This document shows, one piece after another, positions 13,326 to 25,700 of a stretch of DNA of 64,000 bases. Origin of the DNA: Ectocarpus siliculosus. Its lineage: Eukaryota; Sar; Phaeophyceae; Ectocarpales; Ectocarpaceae. The position numbers were made by a program, and so were the translations under genes. The DNA lies in NCBI GenBank assembly GCA_000310025.1, contig FN649728.1, positions 3,435,025 to 3,499,024 of the forward strand. Direction: 5' to 3'. Within the stretch, counting starts at the first letter, position 1. Every line of letters starts with the position of its first letter. Below the pieces are notes generated by a model. The model did no database searches. It saw nothing but the letters and a program-made list of their open reading frames with translations, and was not told the DNA's origin.

Positions 13326-14227
13326 TGCATCCGGGCGCGTCTACGCACGGGACTTCAAGGGACTGTGATCTCTAAAGAATCACGAAGCTCATTGGACGAG
13401 ATTTCGGAGAACGTCAACTCATAAATCATGACACATACTTGAAGTACAAGCATACATGCAGTACCTAGCACAGACTTTTTTTTGCCGCATGGTCTCATCT
13501 GTAGATAGATATCGACAGACTGTCCGTATCTATTATTATTTGGTATGCGTTGTAGGTACAGTAGCATCCTGTCGCCTTCTCTAGCGTAAGCAACGCGAAC
13601 TGGAGTATGTGCATCGCGTATTGTCACCGCGCGGATGGTTACGTACTACGTATATGCCACACACCTCCAAGATGCACATATTCTACAGCTGTAGTAAGGA
13701 AGATTGGACAAATAAATGTCGATTGATTGTTGTTGTTGTGGTATGCCACAACTAACTTTAGACTTCGATTGCTTTGTTTTGAGCTTGAACATGCACGTAA
13801 ATCTCACGGCAACATCAATGGCTGCAAGTGCTGCAAGGTTGGGGGCATATGACTTCGGAAATACTGTGAACACTGCTGTTGTTGTTGTTGTATTGAAGGT
13901 GCTGCTGCTGTAGACTGCGCTATATCGTATATGTACAGTTAAACAAGAGAGATGAACTTTTCGTGATACCACACCGTTTCATGGAATAATTGCTGGAAGT
14001 TAGTCAAAAGTTAGAATATTTGCTGGAAGTTTGTCAGAGTTTGTCTGTGCAGAGTGAATGAAAGAGTGCACATTTCGTCGAATGTTCCGAATTTCCTCTC
14101 CAAGATAGTCAGAATTTAGTCTGTAAAGCGTGAAAACGTGCTCCAGCCCCACCGGCCGCACCCGGTCACTTTCATTTTCGACATCCTCCCCTCTCATCCC
14201 CGCATCGACCTTCAGCTGCAACACAAC

Positions 14228-15472
14228 ATGAACGCCCTCTCCCGTAGCTCCCCAGCAAAGCGTAAGTCCACCCAGTCAGAGAGTCGTAGTGGAGAGTCCC
14301 GCCGCCCTGTACTAAAGGCCGACTCCAACTGGCTGGCCTTGCCCCGGGCCCGACTGCGACGACGGCGGTCACCTCAAGCTCATTAACAAACGCGACGGTA
14401 AAGGCAAGTTTGCCCCTTGCGACCTTAACAACAACCGCGACGAGGACAGTTGTAGAGCGTATCCTGCACCATCCTCACCCGGTCGACAACGTACCCCAAG
14501 CCGTGCCAGCTCTGCCTCGCCCCGGTGGGAGGTACTCCTTCGCTCGGGATCCCAACCGAACAGGTCAACAGCCGCGGCGGCTACAAAGGTAAAAACAATT
14601 TTTCTCTTTAATTATATCAAGTAAATATCCGCCTGATATGTGCCCGAAGGTTGTTCAGGTGTTGCATGAAGTCCTGACATGAAACTGCATCGTAACCGCA
14701 ACCGCTAAATCTCTCCACAACAATGCCCTTTTTGCTTGCTGTTGTTGTCAGAGTGGAATAATATCCACGCGGTGTGGCGTCTTTGCGCTGGTGCCAAGTC
14801 TTCGGACGGCAAGAAGTTCAAGCACGTCACCGTCGCCCCCGCCAGCCTTATCGGGGTAAATCAATGTGTCCACCCGTTTACATCGGAACGTGATTGTGTA
14901 CTGAACAGTCGTGTGTGTGCGTAGTTACCTAGGTAAGGGTGCGCGGATGCATCCGACTGTTGCTGTAAATTAGTTTCCCATATGTCACAAAAAGTACACC
15001 GTGTTCACCGGTCGACGTCATGAAAAAAATAACATTTTTAGTGTGGGAAAACCATGTGACATTTATTCCTTACATTTTCCCCTGTCAGTACACCGAGTTC
15101 AACCGTCGACGTCATAAAAAAAAAAAATCATTTCTTTATGTAGTAAAACTATGTGAAATTTACTCCTTATATTTTCCCCTGTCACCCATCCGATATCCAC
15201 TGCAAAGAAAGGTGCACTGCGAGTGTTCCGACGCAGCGACTAACGAGGAAGACCTGGCCGACGGGTGCACGGGCGAGATCGTCGAGGACGACCTGATCAT
15301 CAAGGATTGAGACTTCCCGCCGCTGCACTACCAGTGCGCCCGCCGCCTATGGGACCAGACCATCAACGAGATCCTCAACAAGACCGACAAGCACCGCGAC
15401 CTGGGAACTACCCACGACAAGGAGTCTTACCAGCCCTCTGCCACCGTTCCGGCCGCCCTCGCCGACCTCTAA
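14228..15472 (+). pseudogene. Broken multi-exon gene for a cysteine-rich zinc-binding protein
   Basis: Coding pieces lie in several frames. A first piece starts at ATG 14228 and may end at a GTAAGT donor about 34 nt later. A piece near 14318-14460 encodes TGWPCPGPDCDDGG and then GKGKFAPCD, resembling the C-P-x-C...G-K-F...C pattern of topoisomerase C4 zinc fingers. A third piece, in a shifted frame, has a C-x-x-C (CQLC) and reads to a GTAAAA donor near 14590. The next exon, about 14752-14854, encodes EWNNIHAVWRLCAGAKSSDG. The last exon, from about 15210, holds C-x-C, a further C and H-Y-Q-C, but is interrupted by a TGA at 15308-15310. In the same frame it continues to TAA at 15470-15472. The frame change near 14450 and the TGA indicate a pseudogene. 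The family is not certain. Confidence 0.45.
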
Positions 15473-15588
15473 AGTAAGACGCGTGTTTCCATTTCAGAAA
15501 AAAGTAAACGTCTCAAGTTATTCAAGGCACATGGTTGTCACCTTCAACTGGCTTTCGCCAACTATCAATTGAGTAAAGATATCACCCC

Positions 15589-16850
15589 ATGTCTGACAAT
15601 CATCGATGTCGGCCGACCAATTCATCGGGTAACTCGTTCAGCAGCCGCATCTCAAATATCGCCAAACACGATCACATACTGCACGTCACAATCCACACCA
15701 AAGTTCTACACCCAGCCAGAGTAACACTCCCTCAAGGAACGTACAAACAATTCCAACTCGACGACCACCTTCAGCTCGTCGAAATACCCAACGAAGATCG
15801 CTCACCCAACCACGAACGACGCCTGAAACTCGAACACCACAAACCTGTCCGGATAACGCGCAACACGCAGAACTAGCAAGATCTCGCAGACGAAGACGTG
15901 CTGAAATACTAACGGAACGTCGACGTCGTAATGCAAACAATAACACACCACAAGAGTCAGACCCTGAACTCGATATGATACGTCAACATTTTAGCCAAAT
16001 GAGGAATCGAGCACCAAGGTTACCGGCACCCAATCTAGACAGCCTTCGCGGTGATGCTAATAACCAAATCCGCCTTGGAGTGCAAGACATTGACTCGCAA
16101 TCATTCGACTTCCCCTCGGTACCTTTCGAGCTAAAACACACGGATTTGGATGATCCACAAATTATCACATGTTCTCACTGCAATGCTCAACTTTGGAAAG
16201 AAGAGAAGGGATTAAAATTGTTGTAACAAAGGTAAGTCGTGTATCCATCCTCTCAAATCTATCCCCCCACCATCTTATGGCGCTGTTTGAAACTACTAAA
16301 TTAATTTCTTCTCAAAGAAGGTACAACGGGCTTTTCGGATTTACTGCATTAGGCGCAGGCGGTATTCAAAAAAAGACATGGACTGAACCGCCAGCCCCTT
16401 CAATGCTCACCTTGCATGGACGTGCTTACCACCGCATATTTGACCTCCAACAACATTAGGAGAACTATTCTGTGTCGAAGAAATCATCGCAGCTAAACGA
16501 ATTTTTGATGATCAGATAAACATCCACTTTAATGCCTCCACATTTCCTCCTCCCCAACAACCTCTTTCTTCTGCTTTAAGTTTACGTTATACGGTATCAT
16601 CTAGGCATTATAACACGTACACGCTCTTACATCCATCTCCCCAATAATTGCATTCTGCCGCCAGCGCAGGCACTCTACCGCCTGCACCATCACCGACATC
16701 ATCACGACCATCACCTTCGCGCTTCAACATTAAGAAGCTCGAGACCTGCGCACAAGGCTGCAGACGAAACCATACCTTCCGCAGTGGTAATCGGCAATAA
16801 CCACCAGGGCAGTAAGGGGCAACGATGACCCGAGGCGGGAGGCGTCAACT
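15589..16850 (+). mobile_element. Decayed Helitron replicase/helicase N-terminal fragment
   Basis: Three landmarks of Helitron Rep/helicase proteins occur in the right order. First is an arginine-rich leader (SRRRRAEILTERRRRN, near 15880-15930). Then a zinc-binding block, ITCSHCNAQLWKEEK (about 16160-16206), continues in another frame as NCCNKGKSCIHPL (about 16217-16255). Last is a YNGLFGFTALGA block followed by LHGRAYHRIFDL (about 16320-16455), which matches the usual Y-N...F-F-S/T and G..YH.IG.L pattern upstream of the Rep motif. Frameshifts and stops separate the blocks and no complete Rep or helicase domain follows, so the copy is dead. Helitron termini (TC start, CTRR end with hairpin) were not found. 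Confidence 0.6.
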
Positions 16851-18540
16851 CTTTCGAACCGTCAACTAGCGTCCACTTTGTCTGAATGTTGTAGGTGTTC
16901 GACTCCTTTCACAATGTGAGGGATACCGTATATCGGCGTCATTAGAGGGGGCCATTAGAGAAGGGCGCGACATTAGAGCGGATCGACACTGAAGAAGTTC
17001 GAATATGAGAGCTAGGCGGCAACACACCATCAACTACCGGCAATACCGTCGAACAATTGCAGTTTTCGTTCTTTCTTTGGCCCCTTTGGGGAGGATATTG
17101 GCCACCGCAAAGCCACCAGAGAACGTTGCCTGAGAGTGCGACTACGTTCTTACCCGCGCAAGAATAGGGAGGCGACCGTCGCTTACATCTCCTTTTCGTC
17201 CGCACCGGGCGAAGCTAGACAAAAATTCACGTACACGCGACTTTTTTGGCTTCATGTTACACCCGGAACGACACATTTCTCGAATACAACGCGAACATCT
17301 TCACACCGTTCATTCGGTCACCCTGCGGCTTCATGCCCTTGGTATGCTGTGCACAGCCTTCACACCTTCCCTTTAAGCCTACTACTGAGGACGAGGGCGC
17401 CTCTGCGCCCGAAGTCCGGAGCCCTTGTATATATAACATGATCACGACCCATGGGATCTTCTTTCCGCGCGTTGCCAGCAGATGTGGCCTGCCTTGGCTG
17501 AGGGTGGCCCGAGGTCCGCCAGTGGGCTTAGAACACGCTAAGAACACTTCGGAGACGCGAGGTGAAGCCTCGAAGATAGAGAAGGCACGAAGGTTAGTTA
17601 GTCCTGAATTGGATGATAGGAGAGGTACGCGGTCGCGAAATCGGGGTGTTTCTCGTCGGACCGACTTGGTTGGGCAGCAGCATGGATAAATGCCTTTTTT
17701 GGTCGCCCCCGGGGGTGGAGCAAGCAGCAGCGGAGAAGGCAGTGGGGGGAGCCCGGATGGAAATAAATAGAGGGGCCTGTACAAGTGCCTCATGAGTATG
17801 CGTGGGTGAAGCGAGGAAGGAGAAGAGTGGGGCAGATCAGGAGGGTTGCACCTGCATGCGAAAGAGGACCAAACCTTACTAGCCAGATGCCAACGGCGTA
17901 GTAACCAAAAGAAAAGAAAGTACACTAGTCTACCAGCACGAGACATCTCCCACACTACTGGCAGTGTTGCGAAACAACAAACAGCCCATGGGACACCCGT
18001 GGGGCACCCATGGGCGGCCCATGAAGTGCCTATGAAGTGCCCACCGTGGACAGTTCAACCTACAGCGTAGAACCTTAGTCACGGCACATCAACCTACTAT
18101 GTAGCACTTTCGTAGGCACCCAGCGCCAACCTACAGCAAAGCAGTAGCACGTGTCGTGTGGGCTTGGGGTTAGGGTCAGGGTTAGCGATGGGTTATTAGC
18201 CGCTAAGATCCCTGTTCCAAATTTGATAATCTATCGTTTAGGAGTACGCTGGTTCCATCATTGACCGCCCATGGGCACCACGTGGGCCCTAGTCTATACT
18301 GTAGAAACACTGTAGAAAGTGCGGGAGACCCGAAACGGAGGAGACGGGGCCGGGATGAGCTTAGGCTTGGTAGAAAAGCACGTGAGGCCCGGGCGAGACA
18401 GCGGAGCAAAACTGATACCGGCCACCTAAGATTTTCGGACGTTGGCTGAAACAGGAAGCCAACGGGTAACGTCTCTCTGGAACAACATATTTCCCCCAGA
18501 ATCCACGAGTTTCCCGACATGGCCGCGCGTACAGCTGCTC
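16851..18540. other. Intergenic DNA with short repeats
   Basis: Holds a copy of a dispersed repeat (17455-17660, separate entry), a cluster of CCATGGG/GGCCCATG palindromes near 17985-18050, and one degenerate telomere-like run (GGGTTAGGGTCAGGGTTAG, about 18170-18187). The open frame on the minus strand at 17257-17955 runs through the dispersed repeat and is not supported as a gene. Confidence 0.45.
17455..17660. repeat. Dispersed repeat, copy 1
   Basis: Matches 29025-29225 in the same orientation. Shared runs include TGTGGCCTGCC, GCTGAGG, CGAGG(T/C)CCGCCAG, GTCCTGAATTGGAT and ACGCGGTCGCGA. No terminal structure or coding capacity recognised. Confidence 0.6.
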
Positions 18541-18544
18541 TACA

Positions 18545-19350
18545 AATTGGCACAACGAAGTATCATCGCTGTGGCGGGAATGCAGGAGGCGAGAAGTCCT
18601 GGGCAAATGGAGTATGCAGCAGCAGGGTGCAGGGTCTTCGGTTATGGGAGCATGTCATGTGAGAAGTCAGGTGTGACAAACGGAGTGCGGATACCAGTGG
18701 TACGGTAATGTTCCAGCGACCGCCTCGCGGCCATACGGTTTGAGAGACCGAGCGAGAAGAGCGGAGCGGTGAACTTCCAAACTGCCTACGCCCCGACAGA
18801 GGTCACAGACGATGGAGAACAGCAGAAGCTCTGGGATGAGCTCGATAGCTTCATGCGTATGTGATGATGGCTAACGCACGAACGCGGAAGAGAAGGCAAG
18901 GGAGATCATCTAGCGGAGGAGGGGGTCCTTGGCCCTTGTGGACGTGATGGGCTGCACGATAACGGCAAACGACGGCTGAATTTCGCGATTGACAACAAAC
19001 GCGCCACCATCAACACCTTCTTCAGTACGCACAAAGGGCGAGTATCCCACCCTGCTGCTTGTAGGTCTACTTTTCCGTCTTCAACGCTTCTCAGCTATTT
19101 CCTGAATCGTTCTACACTACCAGTCGGCCCCTTCTTCACCACACGTCTGCTCGTCTCCCGAACGCTCTACATTCCAACGGAACAACTTGCTCTGCTTCTT
19201 ACTCTCCACCTTCTTCCTCGATCGGTCGATGTGGTCGGAAGAGCCTACATCTATCGGACTGACATGCAACTTGGGACCTGTGTGCTCCCCCTGCCTACCA
19301 GGATGTAGTCGAGAATCTAGTACTCCTTGCAATCTCCCCTTTGCCACGCA
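18545..19350. mobile_element. Non-LTR retrotransposon (LINE) endonuclease remnants
   Basis: On the plus strand a frame at about 18580-18705 encodes MQEARSPGQMEYAAAG, fitting the Q-E-x-R motif of APE-type endonucleases. A frame at about 18767-18857 encodes VNFQTAYAPTEVTDDGEQQ, the A-Y-A-P block. A further piece at about 18918-19045 encodes GRDGLHDNGKRRLNFA and ATINTFFSTHKG, the N-G..L..F and N-T-x-F blocks. Stops and frame changes separate them. On the opposite strand at 19117-19347 a frame contains SPIDVGSSDHIDRSRKK, resembling the C-terminal S-D-H motif, which would imply an internal inversion. No reverse transcriptase domain is present. Confidence 0.5.
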
Positions 19351-19797
19351 GGGTATGCGATTCTTCGATACATCCGTGCTTCACGGAAAAAGTTTGCGTC
19401 CTTCATCGAGGTTTGAAGTTGTTTGTGCTTCAGATAGACCACCTCGGGAAAACAAACCGATCATTAATGTCTTTTATATCACCTCGGGGAAACATAACCG
19501 ATCACCATGTCTTTCAGATCGAGTACCTGTGTCCTTCAGATCACCATGGAGCAAACATACGCAGCCCATCTAGTCTTCGAGATCAACCCGGGCAAAACAA
19601 GATATCACCTATGTCCTAACCGATCACAAAGGACACACCGTCGGAAGAGCTAGCTCGGTCTGTAGGGATCTGATCTCTGCTATGTGTACAATTTTGTATG
19701 GAAAATAATAGTCTCAATCTACCTCAGGCGCTCAATATGCCGCTAAATCACAACCCGTCCAAACTACAATTGTATATACGAAGTCAAGCCTTAGAGA
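19351..19797. other. Intergenic DNA with repeated CACCTCGGGGAAA/ATCACC words
   Basis: Between about 19435 and 19620 words such as CACCTCGGG(G)AAAACA, CGATCA and TCAGATCACCATG recur at irregular spacing. No gene is supported. Confidence 0.35.
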
Positions 19798-22700
19798 CTT
19801 ACACATGAGGCCTCTTCAGACGGCTGACCAAATTGCAACTTAGCAATCCACCCTTGCACCCCTCTATGCTAGATGGGAAAAATGACTGTATTTGTTTCAA
19901 ACACGATTTCGTGTGAAAGGACTTCCACTGCTGTACACGGCAGTCAACATCAAATCCATCAGGAACGAACCGTACCACAACCTGCAACACGTGTAAGAAG
20001 GTCGCAAGCTAGTAACGCGGTTAAAAGAAACCACTCGTGGGAACGACAGACGAAGAAACTTGGAACAAACAACACGAACGGTGTCGTAATACGAAACGAA
20101 GTCGTATTTCGCTGCAACAGGAGGCAGCAAAAGCCTAGCACCAGAAACGGGGACAACGGACGAAGCCATCGATTGATGCGAAACGGCCAAGCAACATGAT
20201 GATTCAAATCTCTAAGAGTTTTGCCGAAAAAACGAAACCACAAGCCACCAAACATTCAATCGCTAGTCGGTGCGTGCAACAGGATCGGGTAATGTATCTT
20301 CCGGAAAGCCTAGAAACGTCTCTCAACATGCTATGTATGCGTACCCCACGTATTTTACGCGTGTGTTGCACAGCACATTACCGTGCTGCACGTCAGGAGG
20401 GCATGAGTTACATTCAATGACGTGTGCAACAGTCTATACCCAAAGGTTCGACAATCTCGGCAAGCTGCTGCTATGTGATACGTTGCACAAGTGCACGACC
20501 AGACTATTAGATGCCACGCACGATAAACAGTGTATTCGAACGCGCACTAAAAATGAACTACGAAAATATGAAGGTCCACACACTCGGCATAACTGCTGCT
20601 TCAGTGCTTCAGCGAATAGTTGACCGGCTTTATAGGAGTTTGACTGACGGTCGGGAATTCTTTGGTTGATTTGGTAGAATACCGGAAATGTTCTTGACTG
20701 CTACATTCGTTTTACCCGAGATGCTCTGGAACAATATCCGACGTCCTGCATAGACTTGGAAACTCGATACGTTGAAGCGAAAGTGCAGGAGGGGTGCAAC
20801 GAACGAAAAGTCAACGGGGTACGAGGTGAGGGCCGATGGATGGTTTCGGAATCCTCCCCGAGTTCGTTCCGGAAAATGGGACCGGTGCCTCTTCCGACTG
20901 ATAGCATTGAAGCGAGTCCACCAGTCAAGCCGCCTCGGTTTGCGCATGGATAGGGCCAGCACCAGGATCTTCCTCCACAGGAACAACTGGGGTTTGTCCT
21001 AGGACCTGCGTTGTACCGGCACGCATGCTAGCACCATATTTCCCCGACTGCCTGGCCGACATTATCACCGCTTCTGCCTTCCTCAACGGCTGCCCTGCGT
21101 GCCTGCCTGTGTTGATGGACTTCATGCAGCTGGTGAATCCGAGAGGCAAGGCAATCTGCGAATGGCAGGGAAAGTATCAACACCACGGACAGGTGTGCGC
21201 AACAGGGTGAGATGGGTGGCCTGTTGGATCGGCAATGATGTGAAACGGACGACGAGTACATTTGCTCTTCGTCCGAAGACTATCACTCCTCATGTGTGGA
21301 GGAACCTGAAAGCCGCAATCCTGACGAACGCGAAAGGCTACAAAGTGGACTCGAAAGGCCCCTGGAACTCTACGCCAATGGTTCCGGGCACGTGATGGTC
21401 GAATCTCGTGCAGGCCCGTACTTGAGATCACTCACGGCGTGAACAGTGCCGCCTGACTTCAAAATGCAACGATATCAACAGCTTCTCGCCTGCCCTTGCG
21501 TTGTCTCAAACTTTCAACTTGTGAATATCCGAGAGCGAGGAGGGAGGGCGCCGGGGATTCGTCATTGCCCAGCAACCTTGGATGAGTTGATCCGGGCCAC
21601 CGAACTGAATTGAATTCTAGGGGAAAACGAAAAGATTTAAACTCTTCGCGATATAGTCTAGAGTACTACAGTAGGGTTCTCCATCGCCTAGGATGGACAG
21701 AGGTATGTATGTTGGTCGCTTCGCCAGCCGTCTTTTCATGCAGTACCCTGTCGACAAGGGAGAGAGATGTTGACATAATCCGCAGTCTTTCTCGACGCCC
21801 TAGCAATATTTGTGCCGCCGAAAAATTCCCTATCGTCTTACTGACTGATGTCAAGGGGCAGCTCTCCGAAAACGCCGGTACACTCAGACCATAAAACTAA
21901 ATTTCTTCAGAATTATTTTCCACCTGGGAATTCTTCGTCCTCGTGCAAGAGCCCGCCGGTACAACTCTCTCACGGAGTTTGAGTGCCACGAGCAGTGTAA
22001 GCCGTGTCGCAACACACGACGTGCGGATAGGCTGTGCTCTGAGTTGCGCTTGTGACCGACTGTAAGATCGCATCAAGAACTTTGCTTACTTTCGTACATC
22101 GGACGCCACTTCATCGGGCTATCTCTTGTCATACGCACGAGCTGCAGACAGAGGTTTGAATCTTTCTCTTACCACACACTTGACAAGCCCGTGCCAAAGA
22201 TCATCTAGGCACGCGGTTTTCGTCAGCTTCAAGCCTCACACCACACACCTCCATCCCCGAGACAGAAGTAGTCCTTCTATGAATTCGTAAGGAATGCTAA
22301 CACCGTGATACCACCTGTATCGGCGGTGATGTCACGAACCGAAATAATTACGACCACAGTGCCGCCAGGAACTACTGGTGAACACGTTTAGCAAATCACA
22401 TTAGCGGGTCTTCCCAACTCCTAGCCTGGCCACACCGGATTTATCAACAGGTTCCGGCTTGTTTCAGGAAATTTTTGTGCCAGTCACGTATCAACTCAAC
22501 AACCACTGTGGCCCCGGGTTTATTTTTTCGGGCGCTCTGCATCCCTTGGACCGTACGGTACGGTGGTTGTGGGCAATGCACACCGCCCCACAAACGGCCA
22601 TGGGATGATGTTGAAGTTTACTCATCCGTAACGCGGGTAGAAAAACTAGTGTTTCGACTTCATTCGCAAGCTAATACGTGCGACCACAGCAGGCAGTGGC

Positions 22701-25700
22701 ATTGTTTTCTCTCTTCTTGGGCGAATGATAGCGGGGTGCTGTAGTAACTTCGTCATGAACAACGATGATCAGACAACGGCTGCCGTGGTCTTGCTAGGGG
22801 CCAGATCTACACAGCTACCAAGATATTTAAAACTGCACATTAGCCCTTTGAACAACGGATGCCATGCTCGAACGAAACAACTGTGATTGGAGTTTCTTCC
22901 TCTTGGGCACTTAGAGTGAAGGGGGATGTGCACAAGGACTTTTTATTCATGTCTGTCATGTTCGAAGAAAACAACGGTGATTGTGTGTCTTTTACTCTCG
23001 AGCACAACGAGCGAAGTGGAGGGTGCACAAGGACGTTTCGATCATTCTGTCATGTTCGCACAAAGCTGTGGTGATATTGTGGCTGCCTCTTGAGTGTGGC
23101 TATTAATGGCGCTTTTCGAGGGGTTGTCGTAAAACTGCTTGCCTACCCCGCTGGCTTAAAGGCTGATAAGGTCGCATTTGGCACACGCACCTCCACAACC
23201 AGGTCAGTTCGGGCCTAAGCGTTTTTGCTGCGGCAGCTGTGGGCTTTGCAGGCACAGCGGTGGTGTTTCTCGGCCTATCTGGGTGGAATCGGGGCTATAT
23301 CGTAGACTAGAACCGGCGACACCGGTATCGCAGATAATGCAGCTTATGCAAGGAAAAATGACTAACTCGTTGTCGTCACCCACCTCGGTCAGGCACAGGG
23401 TCACGCAAATGTTGATCGATGGTATGATCTCTCCAACGACAGCCGCCTGCGATATCAAGGGGGCACGGTAGAGTAATGGACCCGCGATGAGTAGGCCACA
23501 CATCTGAGAACGACGCCGCTCTGCGGACGTGGTTTGGTGAGAAGGAGATGTGAGGGGGATTGCGCATCGGACAAATATGTACAATGTGGGCGACGCAGGT
23601 GATATTAGTATGACCGAAACAGTCTCTGCGCGCTTCGGTCCCCCAGTCTATCAAACTCGTACGGAGCAGGTTTGGTCTGTGTGTAGACAACACCGAGAAG
23701 AATCCCGCACCTTGTTGGTATCAGACGAACTGCTGAGTAACGCGAGGACCACCACGACCGTCGTGATCACGTACGCACAGGCGATGCCGATAGTGCACAC
23801 TATATTCCGGATCACCACCCGGCGGTACACCGCCCCGCCGGATTGAGTGTTGCCTTGCGAAACAAGCATTGGCTTTATGAACATCGCCAGCAGCAGCACG
23901 TACTGGCAGGGCATTTGTGATGACACAGTAGGGCCGAAGGTATGAAAGGGGGAAGTGAGTAAGGGTGCCGAGCACCAGGAACATGGTCCAGGTGCTGTCG
24001 TGCGAGCATACAACTTCAGTGCCGCGCTTTGTCTCCCCGTGATGTAGCGTGTACCGCCAATGCTGGCGGCACAGGTGGTAAGAAAAAGCGTTGAACATGA
24101 GAACGATGCGCCTGCCAACCCGTACACATCTTGCGAACCCATCGTCTCTTTCTTGCCCACTCCAAAGGACTGTAGCTGTGAGGTTTCGGGTTTCCTTGAT
24201 TGTTGCGTTACATCGAAACGGCCCGACACTCAACGTGTGCGTTTAACTCACCTGGACAGTTAACAAGACATTGTTGCTAGCGAATCCAGCCACATCCCCG
24301 ACCTCCGCAGTGTCCGTCTCCTCCCTGTAGCTATTGAAACACGCCGTCCCCTGACCGAATCAGAGCGGGAAGGTGGTGGGTTTCGTCGTATCTTCGGGTA
24401 GGGCGATGCCTCGAGAGCGAGTTCGAGCAAAGTGGTTGCGCTTGAGCGCGAACGGGGATATGATTTGAAGGGAAAACTATTAATATTCAATACACCGGTT
24501 GCTCTTACCTCCGAATTTACCTCGCCAGGAAAGGTAAGGCCCAAGAACGTTGCTGACACCGGCCTGTGAAAGAGACCAGGAACACAACGGAGGTTCGGAG
24601 AAAGTACGAAAACAACGCGCGATTTCTCGAGAGGTCTGATGCACTCCGACTTGTGCGATGGCATGCACGATGAACACAATTGTCGGTCCTGGGACGGAAT
24701 TTGTGTGAAACAGCGGGGAGTGCCACCTGCCGTTTGTTCAAGCAACAAGCAGAACAACAACCACAGAACCAAATACGACGAGGATACGGCACGTTCTGGT
24801 GAGACCAGATCAATACTGAGATGTATGCAGGCCTGCTTTGTCATTGGGTATTGGGAAAACCACCTGTCTATCGCGTTCCAGACGACCGCTAGTCCTAGAG
24901 ATATTGTATGGTATCAAACGGAGAAGCCGGCAACCCAATGATGTGCCCCATTGTGAGGGAGAGTTCCGGAAATCACTCATCATTTTGACATTCTGCTCAC
25001 AGGTATATCCAGGCCCAGAAGCGAGACCACCAGGTAATTCCTTTTTCCCAACAGGTGAGAGTTCTGTTGCCGTTCGTAACGCCTGTCTTTGCAAGGAGAA
25101 ACAGCACCAGGCACGCCTGGTCGTAGGCACGAGCATTTCCAACATACAAGCGTTAGGTTTGCGCCTCGCCCATGCCCAGTCCGGATGCTAAACTTGGATA
25201 TGTTCCATGGAAACGCCAAAATGTCGGCTCGATACGCTCATATACAAGAAGGAAAGCGGATATTCCTGACTGCCAACACCCCAATCATCGACGCAATCCA
25301 TGGCTTCATGAACCGTGAAGCGATCTACTAATCAAACCCGCTTAAACCACCATCTACCGCCTGTGGTGCGCTTACGTCGTAGAACAGGAGTGAAGCGATC
25401 CATGCTCGATGAGACACCCGGCACGAAGTATCCGAAAGGGGAAGCATGTACTTCGCTGCCCCTGCGCTCATATTGACGGACGCAATAACGTGCATGGCCA
25501 GAAGCCTCCGGTGGAGCGTCCTGCCGCCGGTACCGCGTATTTTCATTCGGACGGCGCAACAATGGAGAAAAGGAGATCAGTCGGGGGCATGGAGTGAATC
25601 GCTCCGAGCTAGGACGGGTTCAACGTGTGTGCGTGATACATTACCACACCAAAAAGGAGGCGCGTCCAGTCACCGCCCGACATACAAACCAATTAGGAAC

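Larger units (their letters stand above)
11253..14227. other. Repeat-rich intergenic DNA
   Basis: Contains two pairs of diverged local repeats (entries at 12190 and 13000) and short A/T runs. The 233-codon minus-strand open frame at 11826-12527 crosses one repeat and has low-complexity composition; I do not regard it as a gene. No other coding evidence. Confidence 0.45.

Noticed and set aside
17257-17955. 232-codon open frame on the minus strand
   Set aside because: It overlaps the dispersed repeat at 17455-17660, whose other copy has a different frame; composition is low-complexity.
18168-18190. GGGTTAGGG-like run as an interstitial telomere
   Set aside because: Only two or three imperfect units; too short to distinguish from chance.
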